Below are positions 24,738-33,184 of a stretch of DNA of 64,000 nucleotides, one piece after another. The position numbers and the translations under genes are program-made. Under the pieces are notes generated by a model, which worked only from the letters and a program-made list of their open reading frames with translations, was not told where the DNA came from and ran no database searches. Origin of the DNA: an uncultured Spirochaetales bacterium (lineage in GTDB: Bacteria > Spirochaetota > Spirochaetia > Sphaerochaetales > Sphaerochaetaceae); NCBI GenBank assembly GCA_944390865.1, contig CALXRC010000002.1, positions 1 to 64,000 of the forward strand. The letters are read 5' to 3'. Within the stretch, counting starts at the first letter, position 1. Every line of letters starts with the position of its first letter.

Positions 24738-26084
24738 TCAATAACCGAACAGACCCGGCTTCAGGTAGAAAGGCACGTAAGTCACAAGCAGAAGTCCGAT
24801 GACCATGACTGCAAAGAGAGGAATCATCTTCTTTGCAGTATCTTCGAGGCTTGTCTTACCTACTGCACATCCGACAAAGAGAGCGGAACCTACAGGAGGT
24901 GTGCACAGACCGATTGCCAGGTTGAAGATAAGCACGATGCCGAAGTGCACTGTGCTCATGCCGAGCTGAGTGACAACAGGCAGCAGGATCGGAGTCATGA
25001 TCATGATAAGCGGAGCCATGTCCATGAAGCATCCGAGCACGAGCAGCAGCACGTTGATGATGAGCAGCAGGGCAAATGCATTGTCAGTGATTCCGATCAG
25101 GCCGTTTGTGATGCCTTCAGGAATTCTCAGCCTTGTCATCATGTAGGCGAAAGCCTTTGCAGAGGCAATGAGGGTGAGAACAACGGCAAGGGTCTTGAGT
25201 GAGTTCTTGATGACCTTTCCGAAGTCTCTGACCTTTGCCTTCCTGAAGACGAAGTAAGTCAGGATGAATGTATAGAAACATGCAACTGCGGAGCTTTCTG
25301 TTGCAGTGAACACGCCGGCACCTGTTCCGACAAGGATGATGACAAGCGTGAACATAGGCAGGATTGCCTCACCCACGACCTTCATGCAGGGACCGAACTT
25401 GAACTTTCCGTTCTCGTCGTGTCCGATCCATCTGACTTTCTCATCCTTGAACATCTTCTCTCCCTTGGGGAAGTTGTACTTCTTGCCAAGCAGGAAACAG
25501 ATGAGCATGAAGCCCAGTCCAAGGCCGATGCCGGGCACAAAGCCTGCATAGAACAGCTGTCCGATGGAGACGCCGCCGCCTGCAGCCAGTGCGTAAATGA
25601 CCATGTTATGTGATGGCGGGATAAGAACGCCCTGACAGGCTGTGGTGACTGTAAGGCCTACGCAGAACTCTCTGTCATAGCCCTGCTTCTCCATCATAGG
25701 AATGACAACAGAGCCAAGTGATGAGACATCAGCTACGGCAGAACCTGAAATGCCGCCGAAGAACATGGAGTCAAGACAGTTCACATAGGCAAGACCGCCG
25801 CGGAAGCGTCCTACAGCGAGGTTTGCCAGGTTGACGATCTTGTCTGATATCTCGCCCACCGCCATGATTTCACCCATTACGATGAAGAACGGAATTGCCA
25901 GCATGGTGAAGTTGCTCACACCATCGACCATCATTCTGATAATAGTTGTCGGATTGGTTCCCGGAATCAGCAGCATTGATGCAAAGGTTGAGATCAGCAT
26001 TGCAAATGTTACCGGAACCTTGACCATCATGAGAAGGAAGAATCCGCCAATAAGGATAATTCCTGCAAGTACATTAGTATCCAT
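24738..26084 (-). CDS. TRAP transporter large permease subunit (DctM family)
   Basis: 448 aa with about 12 hydrophobic segments and no soluble domain. Diagnostic DctM segments include FFIVMGEIMAVGEI, DSMFFGGISGSAVADVSSLG, IPPSHNMVIYALAAG and FNLAIGLCTPPVGSALFVGC. It forms the sodium-driven translocation channel of a tripartite ATP-independent periplasmic transporter. Its ATG overlaps the stop of the small subunit gene (TGATG), so the two are coupled. Third gene of the dctP-dctQ-dctM operon. TRAP systems usually import organic acids; the substrate is not readable here. Confidence 0.93.
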   Translation of the reverse strand: MDTNVLAGIILIGGFFLLMMVKVPVTFAMLISTFASMLLIPGTNPTTIIRMMVDGVSNFTMLAIPFFIVMGEIMAVGEISDKIVNLANLAVGRFRGGLAYVNCLDSMFFGGISGSAVADVSSLGSVVIPMMEKQGYDREFCVGLTVTTACQGVLIPPSHNMVIYALAAGGGVSIGQLFYAGFVPGIGLGLGFMLICFLLGKKYNFPKGEKMFKDEKVRWIGHDENGKFKFGPCMKVVGEAILPMFTLVIILVGTGAGVFTATESSAVACFYTFILTYFVFRKAKVRDFGKVIKNSLKTLAVVLTLIASAKAFAYMMTRLRIPEGITNGLIGITDNAFALLLIINVLLLVLGCFMDMAPLIMIMTPILLPVVTQLGMSTVHFGIVLIFNLAIGLCTPPVGSALFVGCAVGKTSLEDTAKKMIPLFAVMVIGLLLVTYVPFYLKPGLFGY

Positions 26085-26737
26085 CAGTGATTTCCTCCAT
26101 GTGCTGCGATTTCAGCCTGCTGCTCTTTGACAAGCTCCTGATAGTCAATTTCCTTCTCGCTGTAGAGAAGATCATCCGGATCAAGAACGCGGAAGAGGAA
26201 CAGGAGTGAGTCAAATGTCATCAGGAAGCCTCCAAGCGGAGCCGGGATATACTGGATCCAGGTCGGCCAGCCTGTCATCGGCAGGAAGCCGGGGCGGAGC
26301 CTTGCGATAAACATTATTCCATAGTAGAAAATGATGATTCCACAGATGAGTGTGGAAAAATCAGCAAGAAAGTCCATGAACTTTCTCATTTTTCCGTCTT
26401 TCTTGAATCTGTTGTACAGTATTGTGACGGAAATGTGCATATGGTCTCTTACACCAATTGCACAGGCGAGGAAGGAGAAAAGCACAACCAGCAGTCTGGG
26501 TACTTCTTCAGCCCACTCAATGCCTGAGTTAAAGCAGAAACGGAGCACTACGTTCATGAAGACTGTGCATAACATGATAATGACCGCAATCTGGGCGATT
26601 GTGAGCATTACCTTGTGACACCAGTGATTCACAAGAATGATGTAGGCTTTGAATGGAACTCCGTTTGGATAATCTGCTTTGTTGATCTTGAGTTTGTTTT
26701 CAATAAGATACTTTTCCCATTTAGATCCAGAACTCAT
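26084..26737 (-). CDS. TRAP transporter small permease subunit (DctQ family)
   Basis: 217 aa with four predicted helices. Diagnostic features are the central FCFNSGIEWAEEVPRLLVV and GVRDHMHISVTI segments. An unusually long N-terminal cytoplasmic stretch (about 30 residues) and a charged C-terminal tail flank the helices. It bridges the large permease and the binding protein. RBS TGGAGGAT precedes ATG by about 5 nt. It lies 78 nt downstream of the binding-protein gene; the gap holds a stem-loop. Confidence 0.9.
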   Translation of the reverse strand: MSSGSKWEKYLIENKLKINKADYPNGVPFKAYIILVNHWCHKVMLTIAQIAVIIMLCTVFMNVVLRFCFNSGIEWAEEVPRLLVVLFSFLACAIGVRDHMHISVTILYNRFKKDGKMRKFMDFLADFSTLICGIIIFYYGIMFIARLRPGFLPMTGWPTWIQYIPAPLGGFLMTFDSLLFLFRVLDPDDLLYSEKEIDYQELVKEQQAEIAAHGGNH

Positions 26738-26762
26738 TCATATCCTCCAAATATAACCGACA

Positions 26763-26790
26763 GTAGGGGAAAGCTTTCACTCTCCCCTAC
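26763..26790 (-). terminator. Intercistronic stem-loop between dctP and dctQ
   Basis: GTAGGGGA pairs perfectly with TCCCCTAC around a 12-nt loop, between the binding-protein and permease genes, with no T run. Such hairpins commonly raise binding-protein mRNA level relative to permease by blocking 3' decay or by partial termination. Confidence 0.6.
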
Positions 26791-26815
26791 AGCCCTTCGT
26801 TGACAAACTCAGATC

Positions 26816-27871
26816 TTAAAGACCTGTGTTGATGATCTCCTGGATCATGTCCTCATAGCCGGCGCCGTACTCTTCATAGATAGGTGCCATTCTGTCCTGG
26901 AACTCCTGAATCTGCTCTGTTGTAGGCTCGTAGACTGTTACGCCTGCTGCAACGACCTTCTCGCGTGAGGACTCTTCTCTGAGTGCCCACTGCTCGATCT
27001 CGTATTCCTGAGTTTCCTTTGCACATTCCTTGATGATTTCCCAGTCCTCTGCACTTACCTTGTCGATGACTGCTTCTGAAGCGAGGAGGATTTCAGGAAC
27101 TCTTGTGTGTCCGTCGAGGATGAAGTATGGAGCTGCCTCATAGTCGCCCATTGACTCATATGTCGGCCAGTTGTTCTCAGCACCGTCAATGGTTCCCTGG
27201 CTGATAGCTGAATAGACTTCGTTAGGACCGATGCCTGTGACACCGTTGCCTCCGAGAAGGCTGACCATCTCAACCATCATTGCATTGTTCTGGAGTCTGA
27301 TCTTGAGACCGGCCATGTCAGCAACAGACTGGACAGGTGTTGTTGTGTAGAAGTTTCTGGCGCCTGCGTCATAGTAGCAAAGACCTACAAGGCCGGAACC
27401 GGAAGCCTGAATCTCATCAAGCATCTGCTGTCCGATAGGTCCGTTGAGAACCTGCCACATGTGATCGCCGTCCCTGTAGAGGTAAGGAAGCTGGATGACA
27501 TTGAGGGAAGGAACATAAGAAGCGACAGGAGAAGCAGAGACACGTGCGAAATCAAGGTCGCCGATCTGCAGGGCTTCGATAGAACCGGTCTCCTCACCAT
27601 ACAGTGTGCCGCCGGAATATACGTCAATAGTGACTCTTCCTTCTGTTCTCTCTTCAACGAGCTCAGCAAATCTGTAGTCGGCAAGTGTTGTCGGATATCC
27701 TTCTGCGTGAACCTCAGAAAGAACAAGTGTCACAGCTTTTGCAGGAGCTGAACTGGCAGATGCTGTTGTTGAACCGGTTGATGAGCTTGAAGATGATGCC
27801 TCATCACCACCGGAACAAGAAGGCACTAAAATCAAGACAAGAGCCAGAAGTAAAGCGAAAACTTTCTTCAT
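26816..27871 (-). CDS. TRAP transporter substrate-binding lipoprotein (DctP family)
   Basis: 351 aa. Lipoprotein signal peptide (MKKVFALLLALVLILVPSC, lipobox VPSC at about residue 19), a Ser/Thr/Ala linker, then the DctP fold: VLSEVHAEGYPTT, FAELVEERTEGRV, the family's conserved Arg in LKIRLQNNAMMVE and VYSAISQGTIDGAENNWPTY. The conserved Arg normally binds the substrate carboxylate. Anchored in a membrane, it delivers ligand to the DctQM permease. RBS GGAGGAAA precedes ATG. It has its own promoter with an overlapping palindrome upstream. Confidence 0.93.
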   Translation of the reverse strand: MKKVFALLLALVLILVPSCSGGDEASSSSSSTGSTTASASSAPAKAVTLVLSEVHAEGYPTTLADYRFAELVEERTEGRVTIDVYSGGTLYGEETGSIEALQIGDLDFARVSASPVASYVPSLNVIQLPYLYRDGDHMWQVLNGPIGQQMLDEIQASGSGLVGLCYYDAGARNFYTTTPVQSVADMAGLKIRLQNNAMMVEMVSLLGGNGVTGIGPNEVYSAISQGTIDGAENNWPTYESMGDYEAAPYFILDGHTRVPEILLASEAVIDKVSAEDWEIIKECAKETQEYEIEQWALREESSREKVVAAGVTVYEPTTEQIQEFQDRMAPIYEEYGAGYEDMIQEIINTGL

Positions 27872-27912
27872 TGGGATTTTTCCTCCAATTGTGTTTGTTT
27901 TTTAACCAACGT

Positions 27913-27927
27913 GTAAACGTTGTTTAC
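27913..27927. promoter_or_regulatory. Probable repressor operator of the TRAP operon
   Basis: Perfect inverted repeat GTAAAC-GTT-GTTTAC, directly downstream of the -10 box of the dctP promoter, where a bound protein would block transcription start. The half-site resembles LacI/GalR-family operators (TGTAAACG type). No regulator gene of that kind is in the window. Confidence 0.6.
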
Positions 27928-27928
27928 C

Positions 27929-27958
27929 ATTATAGACAGGTAATCAGAATTTGTGCAA
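27929..27958 (-). promoter_or_regulatory. Sigma-70 promoter of the TRAP operon
   Basis: On the minus strand: -35 TTGCAC (27953-27958), 18-nt spacer, -10 TATAAT (27929-27934). It lies 57 nt upstream of the dctP start codon. Confidence 0.7.
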
Positions 27959-28246
27959 ATATTTTTTAATATTTTAGTATTTTTGTGAATTGTGTACTTT
28001 TATCCTCAACATTTATGACAATCTAAAAAGAAATTTGACCATACAGAGCCTTTCACTCCTTCTGTGATGAAACGCCGAAGTTCCAGACCGGGGCCGGAGG
28101 TCTTCCTGAACTGCTGCGGTTTTCATTTTAATGAATATTTAATGAATTTTTTTGCAGAAAATGTTCCTTCCCTATTTGATAAGCCGGGTAAAATCCTATA
28201 AAGTACAGCCTGAAATTACATAAATCAAATTAAACGGGGGTTTAAA
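27959..28246. promoter_or_regulatory. Upstream region of gdhA with direct repeats and a weak promoter
   Basis: AT-rich gene-free stretch. Two copies of TTTAATGAAT lie 11 bp apart (28127-28136 and 28138-28147), upstream of a possible promoter, TTGATA (28176-28181) and TATAAA (28197-28202). The 15-nt spacer is short. GGGGG precedes the gdhA ATG by about 7 nt. No ORF or RNA was recognised in the rest. Confidence 0.4.
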
Positions 28247-29605
28247 ATGAATCAGGTGACAGAGAAAATCTATCAGCATGTATGCCAGCTGGATCCGGAT
28301 CAGAAAGAGTTCCAGCAGGCTGTTTACACCTTCCTGCTGTCAATGGACAAGATCGTTGATGAACTGCCTGAAGTGACTTACCACAAGGTGATTGAGCGCA
28401 TGGTCGAGCCGGAAAGAGCAGTTATCTTCCGCGTCCCATGGATGGACGATGAAGGCCGCCTTCAGATCAACCGAGGCTTCAGGATCCAGCAGTCATCAGC
28501 ACTCGGCCCGTATAAGGGCGGTCTGCGCTTCCACCCCTCTGTGAATCTCTCTATCATGAAGTTCCTTGCTTTCGAGCAGGTTTTCAAAAACAGCCTCACA
28601 GGCCTGCCGATGGGCGGCGGAAAAGGAGGAAGCGACTTCAATCCCAAGGGAAAGAGCGATGCTGAGGTGATGAGGTTCTGCCAGAGCTTCATGAGCGAGC
28701 TTTTCCGCCATATCGGACCTGACACAGACGTCCCTGCCGGTGATATCGGAGTCGGCGGCCGCGAGATCGGCTATCTTTTCGGACAGTACAAGAGACTCAC
28801 AAACTCCTTCACAGGTGTCCTGACAGGAAAGGGTCAGACCTTCGGAGGCTCCCTGATCCGTCCTGAAGCCACAGGCTACGGCCTCGTCTACTTCTGCAAT
28901 GAGATCCTCAAGGGAGAAGGAAAGACACTTGAAGGCAAGACCTGCCTTGTCTCTGGAAGCGGAAACGTAGCACAGTTCACAGTTGAGAAGCTGAATGCGT
29001 TCGGAGCAAAGGTCGTCACCCTCTCTGATTCAAGCGGCATGATTTATGACCCTGAGGGAATCAGCAGCGAAAAGCTTGCCTATGTGAAGCAGCTCAAGAA
29101 CGTGAAGAGAGGAAGAATACACGAATATGCTGAGAAGTATAAGGGTGTTACATATGTTGCACGCGAAGGAGCCGGCGCAAATCCAGTCTGGGACATCAAG
29201 GCGGATTACGCCTTCCCATGCGCGACTCAGAATGAGATCAGCCTTGAAGACGCACAGAACCTGGTGAAGAACGGAATCCAGCTTGTCGGAGAAGGAGCAA
29301 ACATGCCATGCACGGCTGAAGCGGAAAAGCTTTTCATCGAGAAAGGCGTCTATCTTGCTCCCGCAAAGGCAGCCAATGCAGGAGGCGTCGCTGTCTCAGG
29401 ACTTGAGATGAGCCAGAACTCAATGCGCCTCAGGTGGACAAGCGAGGAAGTCGACCAGCGCCTTCAGGGCATCATGAAAGGAATCTACTCAGCCTGCTCC
29501 GCTGCCGCCGACAGGTACAGCGAGCACAACAATTTCGTCGATGGCGCAAACATCGCAGGCTTCCTCAAGGTGGCCGATGCAATGATTGCCCAGGGCTATG
29601 TATGA
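28247..29605 (+). CDS. gdhA: NADP-type glutamate dehydrogenase
   Basis: 452 aa, the usual length of the hexameric bacterial enzyme. It interconverts 2-oxoglutarate plus ammonia and glutamate. Seen: GPYKGGLRFHPSV, GLPMGGGKGGSDFNPKG with the catalytic lysine, PAGDIGVGGREIGY, and the Rossmann dinucleotide-binding segment CLVSGSGNVAQF. Length and motifs favour the NADPH-dependent, ammonia-assimilating form. It is transcribed alone; a strong terminator follows. It is divergent from the TRAP operon. Confidence 0.95.
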   Translation: MNQVTEKIYQHVCQLDPDQKEFQQAVYTFLLSMDKIVDELPEVTYHKVIERMVEPERAVIFRVPWMDDEGRLQINRGFRIQQSSALGPYKGGLRFHPSVNLSIMKFLAFEQVFKNSLTGLPMGGGKGGSDFNPKGKSDAEVMRFCQSFMSELFRHIGPDTDVPAGDIGVGGREIGYLFGQYKRLTNSFTGVLTGKGQTFGGSLIRPEATGYGLVYFCNEILKGEGKTLEGKTCLVSGSGNVAQFTVEKLNAFGAKVVTLSDSSGMIYDPEGISSEKLAYVKQLKNVKRGRIHEYAEKYKGVTYVAREGAGANPVWDIKADYAFPCATQNEISLEDAQNLVKNGIQLVGEGANMPCTAEAEKLFIEKGVYLAPAKAANAGGVAVSGLEMSQNSMRLRWTSEEVDQRLQGIMKGIYSACSAAADRYSEHNNFVDGANIAGFLKVADAMIAQGYV

Positions 29606-29637
29606 TGCAATTTTTCCTGAAATGAGCTATATACAGC

Positions 29638-29665
29638 AGAGGACCCTGCCGGGGTCCTCTCTTTG
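29638..29665 (+). terminator. Intrinsic terminator of gdhA
   Basis: Perfect 9-bp stem AGAGGACCC/GGGTCCTCT (29638-29660) with a short loop, followed by CTTTG. It lies 33 nt after the gdhA stop. Confidence 0.8.
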
Positions 29666-29680
29666 TGAGAGGGAGAAAAA

Positions 29681-31198
29681 GTGAAGAGAACTGGATTTGA
29701 CAACAGCAAGTACCTGAGAGAACAGGCCGGCTATATTCTTGAGAGAGTTGAGAAGAGCGAAGGAAGGCTCTATGTGGAATGCGGAGGAAAGCTCCTGTTT
29801 GACTACCATGCATCACGTGTGCTGCCGGGCTTTGAACCGTCAGTCAAGATGAGAGTCTTTGAAAGTCTCAAGGACAAGATCGAGGTGCTCATCTGCATCT
29901 ATGCCGGCGACATTGAGAGAAGAAAAATCAGATCTGACTTCGGCATTTCATATGACAGCGACGTATTCAAGATGATAGATGATTTCTCATCATACGGCCT
30001 GAAATGCAGCAAGGTCGTGATCACACGTTATGAGAACCAGCCGGCCGCAGCCCTGTTCAAGCAGAAAATCGAAAGCAAGGGCATCAGCTGCTACACGCAT
30101 ACAGCGACCCCGGGCTACCCCTCAGACATTGATGTCGTCGTCTCTGACGAGGGGTATGGAAAGAATCCGTACATTCCTGTCGAGCGCCCTATCGTGCTGG
30201 TCACGGCTCCCGGTCCCGGCAGCGGAAAGCTGGCGACATGCCTGAATCAGATGTATCACGAATACAGAATGGGCATGAAATGCTCTTATTCTAAGTTCGA
30301 GACCTTCCCTGTCTGGAACCTCCCGCTTGACCATCCTGTAAACATAGCCTATGAGGCTGCGACTGCAGATATCGGAGATGTGAACCTCATCGATCACTTC
30401 CACCTTCAGGCCTACAATGAGATTGCAGTCAACTACTCGCGTGATCTGGAGGCCTTCCCCCTGCTCAGGCGCATTCTTGAGCGCATCACGAACACGACCT
30501 GCCCGTACAAGTCTCCGACAGACATGGGCGTAAACAGGATCGGTTTCGGCATTGTCGATGATGAAGTCTGCCGCGAGGCCGGAAGGCAGGAGATTATAAG
30601 AAGATACCTCTCGACCCGCGTCCAGTATGCACAGGGAATGGCAAGCGAGGAGACGCTGGAGCGCTCGCGCGCCATCCTTGACAAGGCAGGCCTCGTGCCT
30701 GAGGACAGAGCTGTCGTTCCGGCTGCCAACAGAGCGCTGGAAGACTGCATTGCACGCCACAAGGAAGGCAACAAGGGCACGATATGCGCAGCTGCGCTTG
30801 AGACTGCAGGAGGAATCATGGTCACCGGCCACAACTCACCTCTGATGCACGCAGGCTCAGCTGTCGTGCTCAACGCGCTCAAGGCGCTTGCCGGCATACC
30901 GAAGAACATCATGCTGATCAGCCCTTCCGTCATTGATGCCATCACAAGGATGAAGCGCGATGTGCTGCGCGGACGGGGTGTCTCGCTGAACATCGATGAG
31001 ATCCTAAGCTGCCTTGCGATGAGCTCAACGACAAACGAGGCAGCGGAAAAGGCCATGAAGTGCCTGCCTGATCTGGCAGAGGCAGAGGTGCATTTCACCC
31101 ATATCCCGTCAGCAGGCGACACCATCGGACTGAGGAAACTCGGAATAAACGTGACCAGCGAGCCGCGCTTCCCTTCCAAAAACATTTACAATCCCTGA
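29681..31198 (+). CDS. DUF1846 family protein
   Basis: 505 aa, full length for this conserved but poorly characterised family, found mostly in Firmicutes and some host-associated bacteria. From memory, RTGFDNSKYLREQ at the start, FGISYDSDVF, PIVLVTAPGPGSGKLATC and HPVNIAYEAATADIGDVN are family hallmarks. The GPGSGK stretch looks like a phosphate-binding loop, suggesting nucleotide use. Soluble, no signal peptide. GTG start at 29681 with GGGAG 6 nt upstream. It sits between terminators, so it is a single-gene unit next to gdhA and an amino-acid symporter. Function unknown. Confidence 0.85.
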   Translation: MKRTGFDNSKYLREQAGYILERVEKSEGRLYVECGGKLLFDYHASRVLPGFEPSVKMRVFESLKDKIEVLICIYAGDIERRKIRSDFGISYDSDVFKMIDDFSSYGLKCSKVVITRYENQPAAALFKQKIESKGISCYTHTATPGYPSDIDVVVSDEGYGKNPYIPVERPIVLVTAPGPGSGKLATCLNQMYHEYRMGMKCSYSKFETFPVWNLPLDHPVNIAYEAATADIGDVNLIDHFHLQAYNEIAVNYSRDLEAFPLLRRILERITNTTCPYKSPTDMGVNRIGFGIVDDEVCREAGRQEIIRRYLSTRVQYAQGMASEETLERSRAILDKAGLVPEDRAVVPAANRALEDCIARHKEGNKGTICAAALETAGGIMVTGHNSPLMHAGSAVVLNALKALAGIPKNIMLISPSVIDAITRMKRDVLRGRGVSLNIDEILSCLAMSSTTNEAAEKAMKCLPDLAEAEVHFTHIPSAGDTIGLRKLGINVTSEPRFPSKNIYNP

Positions 31199-31204
31199 AG
31201 ACAG

Positions 31205-31238
31205 GAGGCAGAGACTGATAGACAGTCCTGCCTCTTTT
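31205..31238 (+). terminator. Intrinsic terminator of the DUF1846 gene
   Basis: GAGGCAG-A-GACTG pairs with CAGTC-CTGCCTC (one bulge, 5-nt loop) and is followed by TTTTG. Confidence 0.8.
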
Positions 31239-31297
31239 GTTTAAGGTACTTTCTGTTGTCTTTTTGAAACACACTTGGAGAGGAAGAAAAAGGAAAA

Positions 31298-32680
31298 ATG
31301 GAAAAACGTGAAAATCTGGCCAGCAGAATCGGATTCATCCTGCTGAGCGCCGGCTGCGCCATCGGCCTTGGCAATGTATGGCGCTTTCCCTACATTACCG
31401 GAAAGAACGGAGGCGCCGCCTTTGTTCTGATCTATCTGCTCTTTCTTGTAATACTCGGTCTGCCTATCATGATCATGGAGTTCTCAATCGGAAGAGCTTC
31501 GCAGCAGAATATAGGGCTAAGTCTCAGAACGCTTGAGTCCAAAGGGACAAAGTGGCATTTCTACAGCCCTGTCGCCATCGCAGGCAACTACCTGCTGATG
31601 ATGTTCTACACAACAATCGCAGGCTGGCTGCTGTACTATTTCTACTCATCAGTCATCGGAGACATGAAGGCTATGACAAGCACTGATGTCAGCGCATTCT
31701 TCTCGCAGCTGACGCTGAATCCGGTCCTGCAGATCTTCTGGATGGTGATTGCCGTCTCCGTATGTATGGCCGTCGTATCACAGGGCCTTCAGAAAGGAGT
31801 CGAGAAGATCACAAAGATCATGATGCTCTGCCTGTTCGCAATCATCATCGTCCTGGCAGTGCGCAGCTGCATGCTTCCCGGCAGCAGGGAGGGCCTGCTG
31901 TTCTACATTCTGCCTGATTTCTCGAAAATGGCGGAGATCGGAATCGGAACAGTGGTCTATGAAGCGCTTGGACAGTCGTTCTTCACTCTTTCAATCGGCA
32001 TCGGCGCAATGTCAATCTTCGGCTCTTACATTGGAAGGGAGCACCGCCTTGCAGGAGAATCTGTAAGAATCATCTGTCTGGACACCTTCGTCGCCCTGTG
32101 CTCAGGCTTCATCATCTTCCCTGCCTGCTCAGCCTTCTCCATTGAGGCAGGACAGGGACCGTCCCTGATCTTCGTGACACTGCCCAACATTTTTGCGCAG
32201 ATGGCAGGAGGCTCACTGTGGGGAGGACTCTTTTTCCTGTTCATGAGCTTTGCGGCGCTGACAACAGTCATTGCCGTCTTCGAGAACATCATTGCCTACT
32301 GGATGGACTGCCGCGGCTGGAGCAGGAAGAAGGCATGCACATTCAACTTCTTCTTCATCATCGCGCTCTCGCTGCCCTGCATCTTCGGCTACAATCTGCT
32401 TTCAGGCTTCCAGCCTTTCGGAGAAGGAAGCGCAGTTCTTGATCTTGAGGACTTCATCGTCAGCAATCTCATCCTGCCTTTCGGCTCCCTGCTTTTCCTT
32501 CTCTTCTGCACCCAGCGCTACGGCTGGGGCTTTGAGAACTTCATAAAGGAAGCAAATATGGGAGATGGTCTCAGATTCCCCCGCTGGGCACGCTTCTACT
32601 GCACCTGGATCATGCCGCTGATCATCATAGTGATCATGGCAAAAGGCATCTTTGACAAATTTGCCCCGCTTTTTGGCTGA
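31298..32680 (+). CDS. Sodium-dependent neurotransmitter:sodium symporter (SNF/NSS) family transporter
   Basis: 460 aa with 11-12 predicted helices, the compact bacterial type. The first helix has the family signature SAGCAIGLGNVWRFPYITGKNGG, whose unwound GLGNVWRFP region binds sodium and substrate; IMIMEFSIG follows. The motif AALTTVIAVFENI in helix 8 also fits. Bacterial homologues (LeuT, TnaT, Tyt1) import amino acids with Na+. The neighbouring gdhA fits amino-acid use but does not identify the substrate. Its own terminator follows. Confidence 0.93.
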   Translation: MEKRENLASRIGFILLSAGCAIGLGNVWRFPYITGKNGGAAFVLIYLLFLVILGLPIMIMEFSIGRASQQNIGLSLRTLESKGTKWHFYSPVAIAGNYLLMMFYTTIAGWLLYYFYSSVIGDMKAMTSTDVSAFFSQLTLNPVLQIFWMVIAVSVCMAVVSQGLQKGVEKITKIMMLCLFAIIIVLAVRSCMLPGSREGLLFYILPDFSKMAEIGIGTVVYEALGQSFFTLSIGIGAMSIFGSYIGREHRLAGESVRIICLDTFVALCSGFIIFPACSAFSIEAGQGPSLIFVTLPNIFAQMAGGSLWGGLFFLFMSFAALTTVIAVFENIIAYWMDCRGWSRKKACTFNFFFIIALSLPCIFGYNLLSGFQPFGEGSAVLDLEDFIVSNLILPFGSLLFLLFCTQRYGWGFENFIKEANMGDGLRFPRWARFYCTWIMPLIIIVIMAKGIFDKFAPLFG

Positions 32681-32690
32681 ACTTGACACG

Positions 32691-32718
32691 GAGCCTGTTG
32701 ACGGCAGGCTCCTATTTT
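32691..32718 (+). terminator. Intrinsic terminator of the symporter gene
   Basis: Perfect 7-bp stem GAGCCTG/CAGGCTC with a 7-nt loop, followed by CTATTTTG. It starts 10 nt after the symporter stop. Confidence 0.75.
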
Positions 32719-32735
32719 GCAAAATTATTTCACGT

Positions 32736-33068
32736 ATGAATATCAAGACATTCTCAGACAAGACAGGTATTGATTACGACAAACTCGTTGAGGACTTCTG
32801 CGGAGACACAGCACTTTTAAGACAGAAGATCCTCTCCTTCCCCTCAGACTGCAACCTTGCGGGCCTGAAGAAGGCAATAAAAGAGAATGATGAAGCAGCT
32901 GTGCGGTCAATAGCCCACAGGATAAGGAAGAGCGCCGAAGCCCTGTCGCTTGCCGAGACAGCCAGACTCGCAAAGAAGCTGGAAGACAGTCAGCCTGACC
33001 GTTTCAGGTCATTTCTTGAGCCTCTCGAAAAAGAAATTTCTTTTTGTGAGAAGGCGCTGAAAGACTGA
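32736..33068 (+). CDS. HPt-domain (histidine phosphotransfer) protein, stand-alone
   Basis: 110 aa, essentially one helical-bundle domain. The segment VRSIAHRIRKSAEALSLAETARLAKKLE has the HPt pattern: a phospho-accepting His (AHRIRKSA) followed by helix-breaking and pairing residues. The canonical Lys-Gly after the His is replaced by Arg-Lys. HPt proteins shuttle phosphate between hybrid kinases and response regulators, but no kinase or regulator gene is nearby, so it is an orphan. Start ATG 32736; an in-frame extension to 32652 lies inside the symporter. No clear RBS. Confidence 0.65.
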   Translation: MNIKTFSDKTGIDYDKLVEDFCGDTALLRQKILSFPSDCNLAGLKKAIKENDEAAVRSIAHRIRKSAEALSLAETARLAKKLEDSQPDRFRSFLEPLEKEISFCEKALKD

Positions 33069-33089
33069 AAACAGCGATTTGAAACGTTT

Positions 33090-33110
33090 AATGCCTGTTT
33101 CTGGCATTTT
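33090..33110 (+). terminator. Weak terminator after the HPt gene
   Basis: A 6-bp stem AATGCC/GGCATT with a 7-nt loop followed by TTTAG, 21 nt after the HPt stop. Confidence 0.45.
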
Positions 33111-33149
33111 AGCTGACACTGTTCAGTTTTTTGTAAACAAAACAAACAC

Positions 33150-33178
33150 TTGACAGTGCCTTAAAAATGCATTTAGAT
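33150..33178 (+). promoter_or_regulatory. Sigma-70-like promoter in a gene-free region
   Basis: -35 TTGACA (33150-33155, consensus), 17-nt spacer, -10 TTAGAT (33173-33178). No ORF follows; the next element is a strong terminator about 65 nt downstream. Confidence 0.55.
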
Positions 33179-33184
33179 AGTTCT

